A DNA stretch of 64,000 nucleotides from Pontibacter sp. SGAir0037. GTDB taxonomy: Bacteria > Bacteroidota > Bacteroidia > Cytophagales > Hymenobacteraceae. The DNA lies in assembly GCF_005491705.1 (NCBI RefSeq), contig NZ_CP028092.1, forward strand, positions 2,852,001-2,916,000, in the 5' to 3' direction. Each line of letters opens with the position of its first letter. Within the stretch, counting starts at the first letter, position 1. The translations under genes and the position numbers were made by a program. Positions 1 to 8,629 of this stretch are shown in pieces. Under the pieces are notes generated by a model that was given only the letters and a program-made list of their open reading frames with translations, was not told the DNA's origin and did no database searches.

Positions 1-1
1 T

Positions 2-322
2 TTAAAGGGTGCGAATGGCCAGGCTGCCTTGTCGCTGGAGGTACAGGAAATTATAGATGGCAGATGCCCGGCTAATTCGAACTGTATTTGGGCCGGCTAT
101 GCTTCTGTAAAGCTGTTTGCTTCTGATAAGAAAGGAGAAAACAAACAACTGCTGCTCTGCACCGGAGATTGCCAGTCTGCATCAATAGAAGCAACAGCTC
201 AAACAGCTATAGAATTTGCAGATGTCACCTATCAATTTACCTTGTTAGAAGTTAACCCATTTCCGGGCACAGGCCAGGATAATGCTCCCAAACAGGTAAA
301 ACTGGTTGTTGAAAAGCTATAA
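2..322 (+). CDS. Small secreted protein with conserved Cys motif, 5' end cut by window
   Basis: The frame is open from base 2, so the gene starts upstream of the window; an internal TTG at 29 is not needed as a start. The visible 106 residues carry D-G-R-C-P, then C-I-W-A-G, a spacing of paired cysteines seen in small secreted or lipoprotein-type Bacteroidota proteins of unknown function. A second cysteine pair (LLCTGDC) follows about 35 residues later, so two disulfides are possible in the periplasm or outside the cell. The rest is beta-rich. A hairpin that can terminate both this gene and the opposite gene lies 63 bases downstream. Function is not known. Confidence 0.6.
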   Translation, partial: LKGANGQAALSLEVQEIIDGRCPANSNCIWAGYASVKLFASDKKGENKQLLLCTGDCQSASIEATAQTAIEFADVTYQFTLLEVNPFPGTGQDNAPKQVKLVVEKL

Positions 323-385
323 TTGTTTTTGAGATGTGCCAGTGTAGCGGCACATACAGCCGCCTCGGTTGCTATACCGCCCAAA

Positions 386-420
386 CAAGAAGGCCCACTA
401 AACAGTAGCGGGCCTTCTTG
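386..420. terminator. Bidirectional hairpin terminator
   Basis: An 11-bp perfect inverted repeat (386-396 and 410-420, arm CAAGAAGGCCC) with a 13-base loop is followed by TTT. It sits between the ends of two convergent genes (stops at 322 and 437), so it can serve both. Confidence 0.75.
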
Positions 421-436
421 TTTGTACACATGTTCC

Positions 437-1243
437 TTAAGCTGCGGCCGACTGTCCGTCTTCCCGCTCTTCTATTACTTTCTTCAGTTTCTCTATAGCT
501 TGGGAAGCACGTTCTTCGTCAAGCCTGTTGATGTTAAGCAACATCTTAGTTTTCTCCTGGCGTGTAATCACAGGGTTGTTTAACAGGCGTATGATTTCCT
601 CTTTCTGTTTCGCCGAAGCATATTTTACTGCAGGAGTTTCTGCCGCTGCTGCCGGAGCTGATGCTTCAACCTCCTTCGCAGATGCAGATGCAGATGCAGC
701 CCTCATAGTTGCTTTCTTTTCAGATGGCTCTACCTGTCGCTGTTCTACTTTAGCCGGCTCGTTGCCACTATAATCCATTTCCTCTACAGGAGTAGGCTCA
801 TAACCGGCAGCCCGTATAATCCAGGCCAGTATGTTACGGTAAGCTTTACCAATAGCACGGGTTTGTGCCATAGAAGCAATAGCAAATTCCTGGTAGTACT
901 TTTTACCCTGCTCACGGTTAGAGCAAATCGCAAAACCTGCCCCTACCACCTGCTCACTTCTCAAATCAAGCAGGTTAACCTTCGCCTGGTATTTAATTTC
1001 ATCATCTGTGCTGATATTGATCAGGTGCTCCACCACAGGCAGAATACCCAAACGCGCACCCGCATATTGCCAGCCTTCCACGTTCACATATTCTTTGCCT
1101 TGTATGTTCTGGTATAACCTATTCTCTTTAATGAATTTAGCCAGGTCAACAGCCAGGTGCATCGTCTCATCAGACTTTGCTATATCATAGCTTTCAATTT
1201 TTGAACGTTTCAGCACTTTTGTTTCTTTACTTGGTTGATTCAT
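437..1243 (-). CDS. Erf/Rad52-like single-strand annealing protein candidate
   Basis: A 268-residue cytoplasmic protein with no signal peptide. The conserved N-terminal half (about 15-155) includes NVEGWQYAGARLG and then MAQTRAIGKAYRNILAW. The pattern A-x-T-R-A-x-x-K-A-x-R resembles the core of phage Erf/Rad52-type annealing proteins. A low-complexity Ala/Ser/Glu linker (about 170-210) follows, then a charged helical C-terminal domain (KQKEEIIRLLNN and on) like the C-terminal tails of several phage recombination proteins. It stands alone, without phage neighbours. The family link is inference from motif similarity; a DNA-metabolism role is plausible but unproven. The ATG start has no competing upstream start. 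Confidence 0.6.
   Translation of the reverse strand: MNQPSKETKVLKRSKIESYDIAKSDETMHLAVDLAKFIKENRLYQNIQGKEYVNVEGWQYAGARLGILPVVEHLINISTDDEIKYQAKVNLLDLRSEQVVGAGFAICSNREQGKKYYQEFAIASMAQTRAIGKAYRNILAWIIRAAGYEPTPVEEMDYSGNEPAKVEQRQVEPSEKKATMRAASASASAKEVEASAPAAAAETPAVKYASAKQKEEIIRLLNNPVITRQEKTKMLLNINRLDEERASQAIEKLKKVIEEREDGQSAAA
678..699. repeat. Hexanucleotide tandem repeat inside a coding region
   Basis: 3.7 copies of GCAGAT lie in frame in the linker of the 437-1243 gene and encode alternating Ala and Ser. Slippage by whole units would change linker length without a frameshift. Confidence 0.7.
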
Positions 1244-1629
1244 TCTCTTTAGCTTTCAGTGTTTTAGTTCATATTAGAAACATAGTCAGCTCACAAATAG
1301 TGCAAAAAATGACTTTAAATATTCATTTTATTGTATTGAATATCAGTTATTTAAAAAATTATTTCAGCGCATTAAAATATGTACGATACATCGCCTCAAA
1401 AAAGCCATGGCGAACACTAAATTATACTTATCAGCTACGCCTGAAATTAGCTAATGTAAGGTTTTAGCAAGCGAAAAGCCGGATCTCACATGTGTCTGCC
1501 TGCCCATACTGCCTTGCCTGAATCAGACCACGAAAGGCACATATAAACTACTACAGCATCCTTAAGGCCAGAAGGTTAAAGAAAAGTTAAAAAATTAAAA
1601 GTACGCAGCAAATAATGTAAATTTGGTTT
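1244..1629. other. Intergenic region between divergent genes
   Basis: 386 AT-rich bases between two divergently transcribed genes; promoters for both must lie here. I see no convincing hairpin, RNA gene or conserved small ORF. Confidence 0.5.
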
Positions 1630-3792
1630 GTGAATAAGTATACCATTATAGGAGTAATCATGCTGATGAGCATCTCACTACTGGGCGTAGTGGGGCTGCA
1701 GCTGTATTGGATTAACAATGCCATTGAAGTAAAGCAGGAGCAGTTTGACCGGAGCGTGAATGAGGCGCTAGCCAAAGTAGTGGAAAAACTGGAGACAAAC
1801 GAAGCAGTATCGGTGGTTACCAACCAGATGGCTTCGCTCGAAGATTCCTCCACTGTGCCAGCACCCAAACCAGCTTCGCCTGTTAAGGTAAAACCAACGC
1901 AAACCGAAACCAAACCAAAACCTGCCGCACAGATTACACCCACACAAGCCCCACCCAAACAAGCCACGGCTCCTCAAAAGAGCTCACAATCAACAACGGT
2001 GCTGAAGCAGCTCAACGGGAAAGAGATTATTACTACTTATAGTACTTTTACACCCGATAAAGCAAATGGTGCAACGGATCAGGTAATCATCATGGGCACC
2101 GCGCGCGCTGATTCAGCGCTTGCACAACGAAGTTTATCTTTACGCGGGGTAAGGCAGTTAGCAGCCTCTCCTGCTCAGGCAGAAAGAAAAGAGCCAACCT
2201 TCAGAGTAGTACAGTCCGATACCATTTTCTTTAACCGCCTTCAGGGCAGGCAAATTCCTTTAACATCAACCAAACTGGACAGCCTGCTCAGCAACGGAAA
2301 AAACAATCGCTTAAAGATCAACAACAGGCTTATTCAGTTTTCTTTTGATACACTGCGCCACATGGCCACCAAGCTGGACAGCTTAAAGCATATCGAATTC
2401 TTTGAGCGTATTAAAGCAGACGACATTGCTTCTATACGCGTATCCGCAGACAGTATTTTAATTTATCAGAAAGGCCTTGTACCTCCTGTTTATGTGCATG
2501 GTAAAAGAAACACACCCGGTGCCGGCGTTACTTTCTGGCAGGGAGCTACGGCACCACGCCCTGAACCATCTATAAAAAAGGCAACAGCAACGCCTGTGCT
2601 TATAACTAAGCCAGCCTCAGAACTGAAAAATCCAACGCTGGCAAACCTGAAGAAAAACGTAGCCAGTATCGAAAGAGTTGATATTAAGAAAGACAAGCTT
2701 CTTGATGTAGCTCAAAAGATGGTGGTGGAATATGTGGTAAAAGATGTTCCACTGGAAAAGCGCTTAAACCTTACTGAACTGCCTGGTATTTTAAAAACTG
2801 AACTACAGAACAAGGGCATTACCCTGGACTTTGGCTATTGGATAGTTTCAAACAACCAGGATACGGTTGCTGTAAAACATGTGGAGCGCCTGGCCAAATC
2901 CGATCTTACGCATAGCTACAGCGCCAGCTTATTTCCGAATGACATATTTGACAAGTCAGACGCTTTAGGTATATATTTTCCACAGAGTAAAACTTATGCC
3001 CTCCGCTCGCTGTGGGGTATGATGGCGCTTTCCTGCCTGTTCACACTTGTAATTATTGCCACCTTTGGCACTACCATTCATATTATTTACAAGCAGAAGA
3101 AGCTTTCTGATATGAAGAACGACTTTATCAATAACATGACACATGAGTTTAAAACTCCTATAGCCACCATTTCACTTGCCACTGATTCGATAACCAATCC
3201 AAAGGTTTATGAGAAACCGGAAAGGATAAAGTACTATACCAACATTATCCGGGAAGAGAACAAGCGCATGAATGCACAGGTAGAGAATGTACTGCAGATT
3301 GCGTTGCTCGAAAAAAACGAGTTTAAAATGAATTTGCAGCAAGTTGATGTTCATACCCTCATTATAAGAGCTATTGAAAGCATTAACTTACAGATAGAGC
3401 AGCGGCTTGGGCATATTTCGATGCAACTGAACGCCCTGGAACACGAGCTACGTTCGGATGAGGTGCATTTATATAATGTGATCTGCAACCTGATCGACAA
3501 TGCTAACAAATACTCTCCCGGCAGTCCTGAAATAAATCTGAGTACGCAGAACATTAATGGCGGCATTCTGATTGCAGTAGAGGACAAGGGCATTGGTATG
3601 ACGAAAGATACACAGCAGCGTGTATTCGATAAATTTTATAGGGTACCTACAGGCAACCTGCACAATGTAAAGGGCTTTGGCTTAGGCCTTAGCTATGTAA
3701 AAGCTATTGTGCAGGCGCACCACGGCGACATTAAACTTAAGAGCGAACCAGGCAGAGGCAGCAGGTTTGAAATTTATTTACCGTTGAGCTAA
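1630..3792 (+). CDS. Sensor histidine kinase with long periplasmic domain, RprX-like
   Basis: A 720-residue membrane histidine kinase. The N-terminal transmembrane helix (about 4-26) is followed by a large periplasmic region with a Pro/Thr/Lys-rich stretch (about 75-125), a second membrane helix near 460-485, then HisKA with phospho-acceptor His505 in NNMTHEFKTPIATI and a HATPase_c domain with N-box ICNLIDNANKYS (618-629), DKGIGM and GLGLSYV. The start is GTG at 1630, directly before the hydrophobic helix. A response regulator follows 59 bases downstream on the same strand, forming a two-component pair. The organisation matches RprX-type kinases of Bacteroidota; the signal is unknown, and the proline-rich sensor region is unusually long. 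Confidence 0.88.
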   Translation: MNKYTIIGVIMLMSISLLGVVGLQLYWINNAIEVKQEQFDRSVNEALAKVVEKLETNEAVSVVTNQMASLEDSSTVPAPKPASPVKVKPTQTETKPKPAAQITPTQAPPKQATAPQKSSQSTTVLKQLNGKEIITTYSTFTPDKANGATDQVIIMGTARADSALAQRSLSLRGVRQLAASPAQAERKEPTFRVVQSDTIFFNRLQGRQIPLTSTKLDSLLSNGKNNRLKINNRLIQFSFDTLRHMATKLDSLKHIEFFERIKADDIASIRVSADSILIYQKGLVPPVYVHGKRNTPGAGVTFWQGATAPRPEPSIKKATATPVLITKPASELKNPTLANLKKNVASIERVDIKKDKLLDVAQKMVVEYVVKDVPLEKRLNLTELPGILKTELQNKGITLDFGYWIVSNNQDTVAVKHVERLAKSDLTHSYSASLFPNDIFDKSDALGIYFPQSKTYALRSLWGMMALSCLFTLVIIATFGTTIHIIYKQKKLSDMKNDFINNMTHEFKTPIATISLATDSITNPKVYEKPERIKYYTNIIREENKRMNAQVENVLQIALLEKNEFKMNLQQVDVHTLIIRAIESINLQIEQRLGHISMQLNALEHELRSDEVHLYNVICNLIDNANKYSPGSPEINLSTQNINGGILIAVEDKGIGMTKDTQQRVFDKFYRVPTGNLHNVKGFGLGLSYVKAIVQAHHGDIKLKSEPGRGSRFEIYLPLS

Positions 3793-3851
3793 CCAGGCAA
3801 CTGCCTTAAATTCCTTTACTTAGTCTACACCTCATCATACCTATAAAACCT

Positions 3852-4565
3852 ATGGCTGAAATTATCCAAAAAATTCTGCTGGCCGAAGACGATCCGAACT
3901 TCGGAATTGTGCTGCGAGATTACCTGGAGCTACACGACTATGATGTTACGCTCTGCAAAGACGGTTGCCAGGGAATTACAGCATTTCGTAAAGCCGACTA
4001 TGATCTGTGCATCCTGGATGTGATGATGCCCGAAAAAGACGGTTTTACACTCGGCAGAGAAATAAAGAAGCTCAACCCTGCTGTGCCCCTGATCTTCCTG
4101 ACTGCCAAAACCATGAAAGAGGATATGCTGGAAGGTTTTAAGATCGGGGCTGACGATTATATAACCAAACCCTTTGATTCTGAAGTACTGCTCTACAAAA
4201 TTAAAGCTGTACTTAACCGCAAAACAGGAACACCAGCCGTTAGAACAGAACAATCGGAGTATAGAATCGGGAAGTATGCATTTCAGCCTAAACTACGCTT
4301 ACTCTTTTTTAAAGGGCAGGAACAGAAGCTTTCGCCTAAAGAATCTGAACTACTGGCTATGCTTTGCCAGCATATAAACGATGTATTGCCACGGGAAACA
4401 GCCTTACAGCGCATCTGGCATGAAGACAGCTACTTTACCGCCCGCAGCATGGATGTATATATTGCCAAACTTCGGAAATATTTAAAAGAGGATGCTTCTG
4501 TAGAGATTGTAAACCTGCACGGGCAAGGCTACCGACTGTGCGTCCAGAGTGGCATTATGCTGTAA
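3852..4565 (+). CDS. OmpR-family response regulator, RprY-like
   Basis: A 237-residue regulator with an N-terminal receiver domain (Asp13/Asp14 acidic pair, phospho-acceptor Asp56 in ILDVMMPEKDG, Thr84, Lys106 in ITKPFDS) and a C-terminal winged-helix DNA-binding domain (about 135-232, ending HGQGYRL). The stretch GFKIGADDYITKPFDSEVL closely resembles RprY of Bacteroidetes. It is the partner of the kinase immediately upstream and should be phosphorylated by it. The target genes are unknown; the outer-membrane protein gene on the opposite strand downstream is only a neighbour. Confidence 0.9.
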   Translation: MAEIIQKILLAEDDPNFGIVLRDYLELHDYDVTLCKDGCQGITAFRKADYDLCILDVMMPEKDGFTLGREIKKLNPAVPLIFLTAKTMKEDMLEGFKIGADDYITKPFDSEVLLYKIKAVLNRKTGTPAVRTEQSEYRIGKYAFQPKLRLLFFKGQEQKLSPKESELLAMLCQHINDVLPRETALQRIWHEDSYFTARSMDVYIAKLRKYLKEDASVEIVNLHGQGYRLCVQSGIML

Positions 4566-4569
4566 ATTA

Positions 4570-4605
4570 AAAACCCGGCCACTGCCAGGGCAGCAACCGG
4601 GTTTT
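4570..4605. terminator. Bidirectional hairpin terminator
   Basis: A perfect 9-bp stem (AAAACCCGG at 4570-4578, CCGGGTTTT at 4597-4605) lies between the convergent response regulator gene (stop 4565) and outer-membrane barrel gene (stop 4637). A and T runs at the arm ends let it work in either direction. Confidence 0.8.
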
Positions 4606-4636
4606 ATCACTAAAACACTTAACTATCTACATCAGC

Positions 4637-5314
4637 TTAGAATGTGAATCCAACTGATGCCTTAACAACACGATTATAGGTATTGAAGTTTCCATTCTGA
4701 TCTACAGTACTCATACCATGGTCGTAACCAACACTTAAATTAAGACCATTTGTAAACTGGTAGCCTGCACCACCTGTTAAGGCGGTATCAAATTCGCGGA
4801 AACCGCTTTTCATATCCCACTCACGGTTCAACGCGTTAAAACCAAGAGCACCTGCCTGTACTTTTACTTTATTGGATACCAGGTAAGAGAACTGCGGGCC
4901 TCCAAACAGATACAGCCCATCGGCCACATATAATTTAGCTAGCACCGGTAAATCGATATACTCAGCTTTATTGGTTATATTAACTCTCGCATTTAAAAAG
5001 TCAACCTGCTCTATAGGCAACGTACCTGTAATACGCGTTCCTTTCTGAGAGTACAGTAAGCCCGGTTCAATTTCAAATCCTGGTAATACAGGTATTGTTA
5101 CATATCCACCCACATGAAAGCCTTCGCGCATGCTGCGGCTCACGGCTCCGTCAGATAATTCTATCAGATCTGTAACACTTGTCATTGTTTCTCCTTGCCA
5201 GTCGGCTAAGTTAACACCTGCTCTAATCCCAAAGCGAACTGGCTGGTCCTGTGCATTCACTTTAGTTGCTGCAATCCCTAGCACCACCGCTATAAGTAAA
5301 AATATCTTTTTCAT
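4637..5314 (-). CDS. Outer-membrane beta-barrel protein, porin family
   Basis: A 225-residue protein with a signal peptide (MKKIFLLIAVVLGIAATKVNAQ, cleaved near residue 22) followed by FGIRAGVNLADWQ, the hallmark first strand of PorT/OMP_b-brl_2 barrels. Alternating beta strands and a terminal aromatic strand (VVKASVGFTF) match an eight-stranded outer-membrane barrel. An upstream in-frame ATG at 5326 exists, but it overlaps a GGAGGAA ribosome-binding site placed for the ATG at 5314, so 5314 is chosen. No substrate can be inferred. Confidence 0.85.
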   Translation of the reverse strand: MKKIFLLIAVVLGIAATKVNAQDQPVRFGIRAGVNLADWQGETMTSVTDLIELSDGAVSRSMREGFHVGGYVTIPVLPGFEIEPGLLYSQKGTRITGTLPIEQVDFLNARVNITNKAEYIDLPVLAKLYVADGLYLFGGPQFSYLVSNKVKVQAGALGFNALNREWDMKSGFREFDTALTGGAGYQFTNGLNLSVGYDHGMSTVDQNGNFNTYNRVVKASVGFTF

Positions 5315-5537
5315 GACTTCCTCCATTTAACTTGTTCAATTTAAGCCGCGCCGCTTACATAGAGTTATGTAAAAACCGTGCCAAGAAATTTAAATCAGTG
5401 GAAATAGCTGTATACACATCATTGTATATTGCTGAAGAAGAAGCGCTTATTTTTTAGCAACCTATATTCTGCATGTTGCAACAGTTCCTGATCAATAAAA
5501 ACTTTAACATTATGATTCTGCTCCCTTACCTTTGCAA

Positions 5538-5562
5538 CTATAGCAGTTCTGGGCTGCTATAG
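5538..5562. promoter_or_regulatory. Inverted repeat in the 5' leader of the nucleoid-associated protein gene
   Basis: A perfect 9-bp inverted repeat (CTATAGCAG at 5538-5546, CTGCTATAG at 5554-5562) with a 7-base loop; the right arm is also part of a 12-bp palindrome (5554-5565). A Bacteroidota-like -7 element (TACCTTTG, 5527-5534) lies just upstream. The repeat could be an operator or a leader hairpin. This is inference from position only. Confidence 0.4.
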
Positions 5563-5581
5563 CAGTTTTGAAAATTAAAGT

Positions 5582-6631
5582 ATGAACGAAAAAGTACAGG
5601 TTCGCCTGAATACATTAGCAGTACACCGGGTAGGAAATAAATCGAAAGAAGAAGGCGTTGTGATAGCAAAAGATCTGGTAGACCTGCGCGATGAGCAGCT
5701 TAGCCAGCTACTCTTAGGCTACTTCTTATCTCCTTTCAAACAAGAAGAATACTTCCGCTTTACGCACACCTCTGATCTGGCTTTAAATGAGTTGTTTGCA
5801 TATGCCACGCTCATGTTTAACGAACCGGAAAAATTTTATGCCTATACTGTACATATTCTCAACCACCTGTATGAGCAGTCTGACCATCCGAAGGTAAAAA
5901 GCGGAGAGCTATACGTAGCTTACTTTTCAGGCTGCTTAATGGAAGAAGACTATGTGGATGCCATTGGCATTTTCAAATCAGAAAACAAAGATAACTTCCT
6001 CTCTTTTGAAGAAGCTGGCGGCGACCTGAGCATGAGCTACCATGCAGGCATCAACCTGAAAAGCGTAGACAAAGGCTGCCTGATATTTAATACCGAAGCA
6101 GAAGATGGGTACCGTGTAAAACTGGTAGATGCGAACAGCACCGATGCCCTTTTCTGGAAAGAGGATTTTTTGGGCGTTGCTGAAATTAAAGACACCAACT
6201 TTAATACAAAAACGTACTTAAACCTTTGCAAAGACTTTTCAGAAGAAGTATTTGCAAAAAGTGAAAGTAAAAAAGAACAAATAGATTTTATCAGCCGCTC
6301 CGTAGATTACTTCTCCAAGAACGATAACTTCAATTTGGAAGAATTTACCAGCAGCGTGATCGATGAGCCTGAGTCGGCAGAAAGATTCAAGAACTATAGC
6401 CAGGCTTTTGCTGAGGAAAGAGACATTGAAGGTTTCCAGGATTTTGCCATCAACAAAAATACGGTGCGTAATATGAAACGGAAGTTCAGAAATTTTATAA
6501 AGCTGGACACACAGATAGAAATTAAGTTTAGCGGCTACAATCCGGAGCAAAGTGAGCAGTATGTAGAGCGTGGGTTCGACGAAGAACGAGGCATGCACTT
6601 TTACAAAGTCTTTTTCCATAGCGAATCGTAA
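5582..6631 (+). CDS. Nucleoid-associated protein, NdpA/YejK (NA37) family
   Basis: A 349-residue cytoplasmic protein of the NA37/NdpA family. Recognisable blocks are AVHRVGNKSKEEG near the N-terminus, LLGYFLSPFKQEEYFRF, the central YVAYFSGCLMEEDYVDAIGIFKSENK, and a C-terminal region with SGYNPEQ and HFYKVFF. Family members bind the nucleoid; their precise role is poorly defined, and Bacteroidota members are generally annotated only by family. It is monocistronic, with its own leader containing an inverted repeat. Length matches the family. Confidence 0.85.
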   Translation: MNEKVQVRLNTLAVHRVGNKSKEEGVVIAKDLVDLRDEQLSQLLLGYFLSPFKQEEYFRFTHTSDLALNELFAYATLMFNEPEKFYAYTVHILNHLYEQSDHPKVKSGELYVAYFSGCLMEEDYVDAIGIFKSENKDNFLSFEEAGGDLSMSYHAGINLKSVDKGCLIFNTEAEDGYRVKLVDANSTDALFWKEDFLGVAEIKDTNFNTKTYLNLCKDFSEEVFAKSESKKEQIDFISRSVDYFSKNDNFNLEEFTSSVIDEPESAERFKNYSQAFAEERDIEGFQDFAINKNTVRNMKRKFRNFIKLDTQIEIKFSGYNPEQSEQYVERGFDEERGMHFYKVFFHSES

Positions 6632-6742
6632 CCCAATAAAGTTTGATCTAAAAAACAACACCCGCACTTATGCAGCTAAGCTAGCTTAGTGCTGTTATTT
6701 AGGAACAGAATTTGCAGTAGGAGTGAAAACAAGAATAAGCTT

Positions 6743-7171
6743 ATGAAACAGTTAACGTTTGCTATACTTTTTACCGTTATAGCCTTTGCCTCGTATGCAC
6801 AAGGCCCCAACACACAGGCAACCCAAACGACCTCTAAATCTCTGGAGCAACGGGCCGAAGAACTAACAGCCGGCATGGCAAAGAACCTTCGTTTAACTGC
6901 TGCCCAGGTTAAAAAGGTGCAGTCTATTAACCTGCTGAGCATGCAGCAGGTGGAAGATGCCAGACTAAAGTATAAAACAGATCCCAAGCAGTTTGCACAA
7001 CAGATGGATGTGATCAGCCAGACAAGGCTTTCACAAATCAAAGATGTGCTTACTCCACAGCAGTTTGCACAGTACCAGCAAAGGCGGGAAGAGAAAATGG
7101 GTGTACCTAAAGAAGCACAGAGTAATCCGTCCAGAAGTACCCAGGAGCAGAGCTATCAGAACCAATACTAA
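6743..7171 (+). CDS. Small periplasmic Spy-like/DUF4890-type protein
   Basis: The start is placed at the ATG at 6743, because the following 18 residues ([20 protein letters not shown]) form a signal peptide; an earlier in-frame ATG would bury it. The mature 120-residue protein is helical, with [14 protein letters not shown] and [12 protein letters not shown], the LTxxQ-like repeats of Spy/CpxP-type and DUF4890 proteins. It is rich in Gln and lacks catalytic motifs. A small gene follows 17 bases downstream and may be co-transcribed. A periplasmic chaperone-like role is only an analogy. Confidence 0.7.
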   Translation: MKQLTFAILFTVIAFASYAQGPNTQATQTTSKSLEQRAEELTAGMAKNLRLTAAQVKKVQSINLLSMQQVEDARLKYKTDPKQFAQQMDVISQTRLSQIKDVLTPQQFAQYQQRREEKMGVPKEAQSNPSRSTQEQSYQNQY

Positions 7172-7188
7172 TTGGCAAAACAACAGAC

Positions 7189-7380
7189 ATGCAAATCAAG
7201 AAGAAAGTAAAAATGAATCTGGCTCCTGCCGCTTCACGCTTCGAGGCCCTGAACGATTTCGTAAAAGCTGCTGAAAAAGAGAATTGGTCTGAAGCAGAAA
7301 TTCAAACCGTGATAGATGAAGTAGTGGAGGCCAGTGACAATAAAGAAGGGCTGGAGGTTTTAAGATACTACAGCACCTGA
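7189..7380 (+). CDS. Small conserved-looking hypothetical protein, 63 aa
   Basis: A short acidic helical protein ([18 protein letters not shown] then [20 protein letters not shown]). It starts 17 bases after the Spy-like gene and ends before a strong hairpin terminator, which supports it as a real second cistron. An alternative ATG at 7213 would give 55 residues. No family is recognised and no membrane segment is present. Confidence 0.6.
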   Translation: MQIKKKVKMNLAPAASRFEALNDFVKAAEKENWSEAEIQTVIDEVVEASDNKEGLEVLRYYST

Positions 7381-7411
7381 GCTAACCAAACCTTATACCT
7401 GATGCAGGATT

Positions 7412-7458
7412 ATAACAAAAGCGGCTACCTTTCCTCTGGAGGCAGCCGCTTTTGTTAT
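7412..7458. terminator. Bidirectional hairpin with 15-bp perfect stem
   Basis: The arms 7412-7426 and 7444-7458 (ATAACAAAAGCGGCT and its complement) match perfectly around a 17-base loop. The hairpin lies between convergent genes, and the right arm contains the stop codon of the opposite HD-domain gene (7455-7457). Confidence 0.85.
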
Positions 7459-8030
7459 GCCTCTCCCTGAAGCTGGGGTTCTAAGCCAAGCTCTTCCTGG
7501 TGCTGTTGCAACACCTGTATAATAAAGGCGATATGCTCTTTCAGCTCCACCCCGAAAAGTTCAGCTCCCAGGCGTACTTCATCACGATCAACGGATGCGG
7601 CAAAACTTTTTTGCTTCAGTTTCTTCTGAACAGAATTAGCTTCCAGTCCGCTCAGCCTGGCTGGCCTTACCTGGGCACAGGCTACTATAAAGCCTGTTAT
7701 CTCATCACAGGCTATCAGCGCCTTATCCAACGAGGTATCGTAAGATACGCCCCATTTTGTATAGTGCGCCGATATGGCATGGGCCATTTCCGTTTCGCCT
7801 CTTTCCTCGAGCAACCCTACAATAACTTTCGGATGCTGTTCCGGATAGGCCTGGTAATCGGCATCATGTAAAAGGCCGGTTATTCCCCATTTTTGTGAAT
7901 CCTCTCCTAACTTTTCTGCATAGGCTTTCATAACCAGCTCAACAGTACGAGCGTGGCGCAGAAGACTTTCACTTGTTGTCATTTGCTGAAGCAAAGCTTG
8001 TGCTTCTTCTCTGGTTATAGACATCATCAT
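7455..8030 (-). CDS. HD-domain phosphohydrolase
   Basis: A 191-residue cytoplasmic protein with an HD domain: an upstream His in LLRHARTVELVM, the paired HD in GLLHDADYQAYPEQHP, and a distal Asp in LIACDEITGF, all expected metal ligands. This arrangement (HDIG-type) is found in small predicted phosphohydrolases acting on nucleotides or phosphorylated compounds. The true substrate is unknown. The longer frame starts with TTG at 8045; the ATG cluster at 8030-8024 is a better start. Its stop codon is embedded in the arm of the shared terminator. Confidence 0.85.
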   Translation of the reverse strand: MMMSITREEAQALLQQMTTSESLLRHARTVELVMKAYAEKLGEDSQKWGITGLLHDADYQAYPEQHPKVIVGLLEERGETEMAHAISAHYTKWGVSYDTSLDKALIACDEITGFIVACAQVRPARLSGLEANSVQKKLKQKSFAASVDRDEVRLGAELFGVELKEHIAFIIQVLQQHQEELGLEPQLQGEA

Positions 8031-8131
8031 ACCTTTAATCTTCAAATTAATGGATTATCTACACCAATGGCAAAACGGAGAGGTATTTTAAGTTAGAGAT
8101 GAAGGGGAAATGAGAGAGGCTGTTGAGGCTG

Positions 8132-8629
8132 CTAATCAAGCTTAGCTACTTTCACTTCATTCCAGAAGCCCATCACCCCATCCTGACGGCCAACTAAAAT
8201 GTCAATTCTGTTTTTAATTCTTCTGTGCATGGTATCTCTTACGATATACAGTCCATCAAGTTCATCTGAAATACCTGTTACCCACAGAGAATCACCGTAT
8301 TCTATATCGCCACCCCAGCGGCTATGCAAATCTCTCGAGACTGCTATCCAACGGTGTTTGCCGGGGTTCTTTTTATTGATTCTGGATCCGTCTGCCGTAG
8401 TGAAGGGATCTCCCTGCGTCTGGCCTACTTCCGGGTAGTAAACTGAAGCAGAAACTGTAAAAGTGGCAGGGGCTTTATCAACAGGGGGTTCTTCAACATC
8501 ATTAGGGGGCCATTCTAGTTCAATATTTTCTGCTTTAGGTTCAGAAGGTTCTGCTTGAAATGCTGAAATCTCATCAGCAAAGGCCACAAAAATGGAAAAT
8601 GCAGTCGCTAGTAATTTATACTTTAACAT
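8132..8629 (-). CDS. Secreted 3D-domain (RlpA-like barrel) protein
   Basis: A 165-residue protein with an N-terminal signal peptide, a Pro/Glu-rich linker (about 28-55), and a C-terminal domain containing DPFTTADGSRINKKNP, WIAVSRDL, YGDSLWVTG and RIDILVG. These match the 3D/double-psi beta-barrel fold of secreted proteins related to RlpA and MltA barrels, with Asp residues in the active groove. A peptidoglycan or cell-envelope role is likely but unproven. The frame begins with TTG at 8635; the ATG at 8629 is preferred. Confidence 0.75.
   Translation of the reverse strand: MLKYKLLATAFSIFVAFADEISAFQAEPSEPKAENIELEWPPNDVEEPPVDKAPATFTVSASVYYPEVGQTQGDPFTTADGSRINKKNPGKHRWIAVSRDLHSRWGGDIEYGDSLWVTGISDELDGLYIVRDTMHRRIKNRIDILVGRQDGVMGFWNEVKVAKLD

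Noticed and set aside
1177..1467. Plus-strand open frame in the 437-1630 divergent gap
   Set aside because: It overlaps the start of the minus-strand gene, is Leu/Ile/Tyr-rich from AT-rich DNA and shows no domain.
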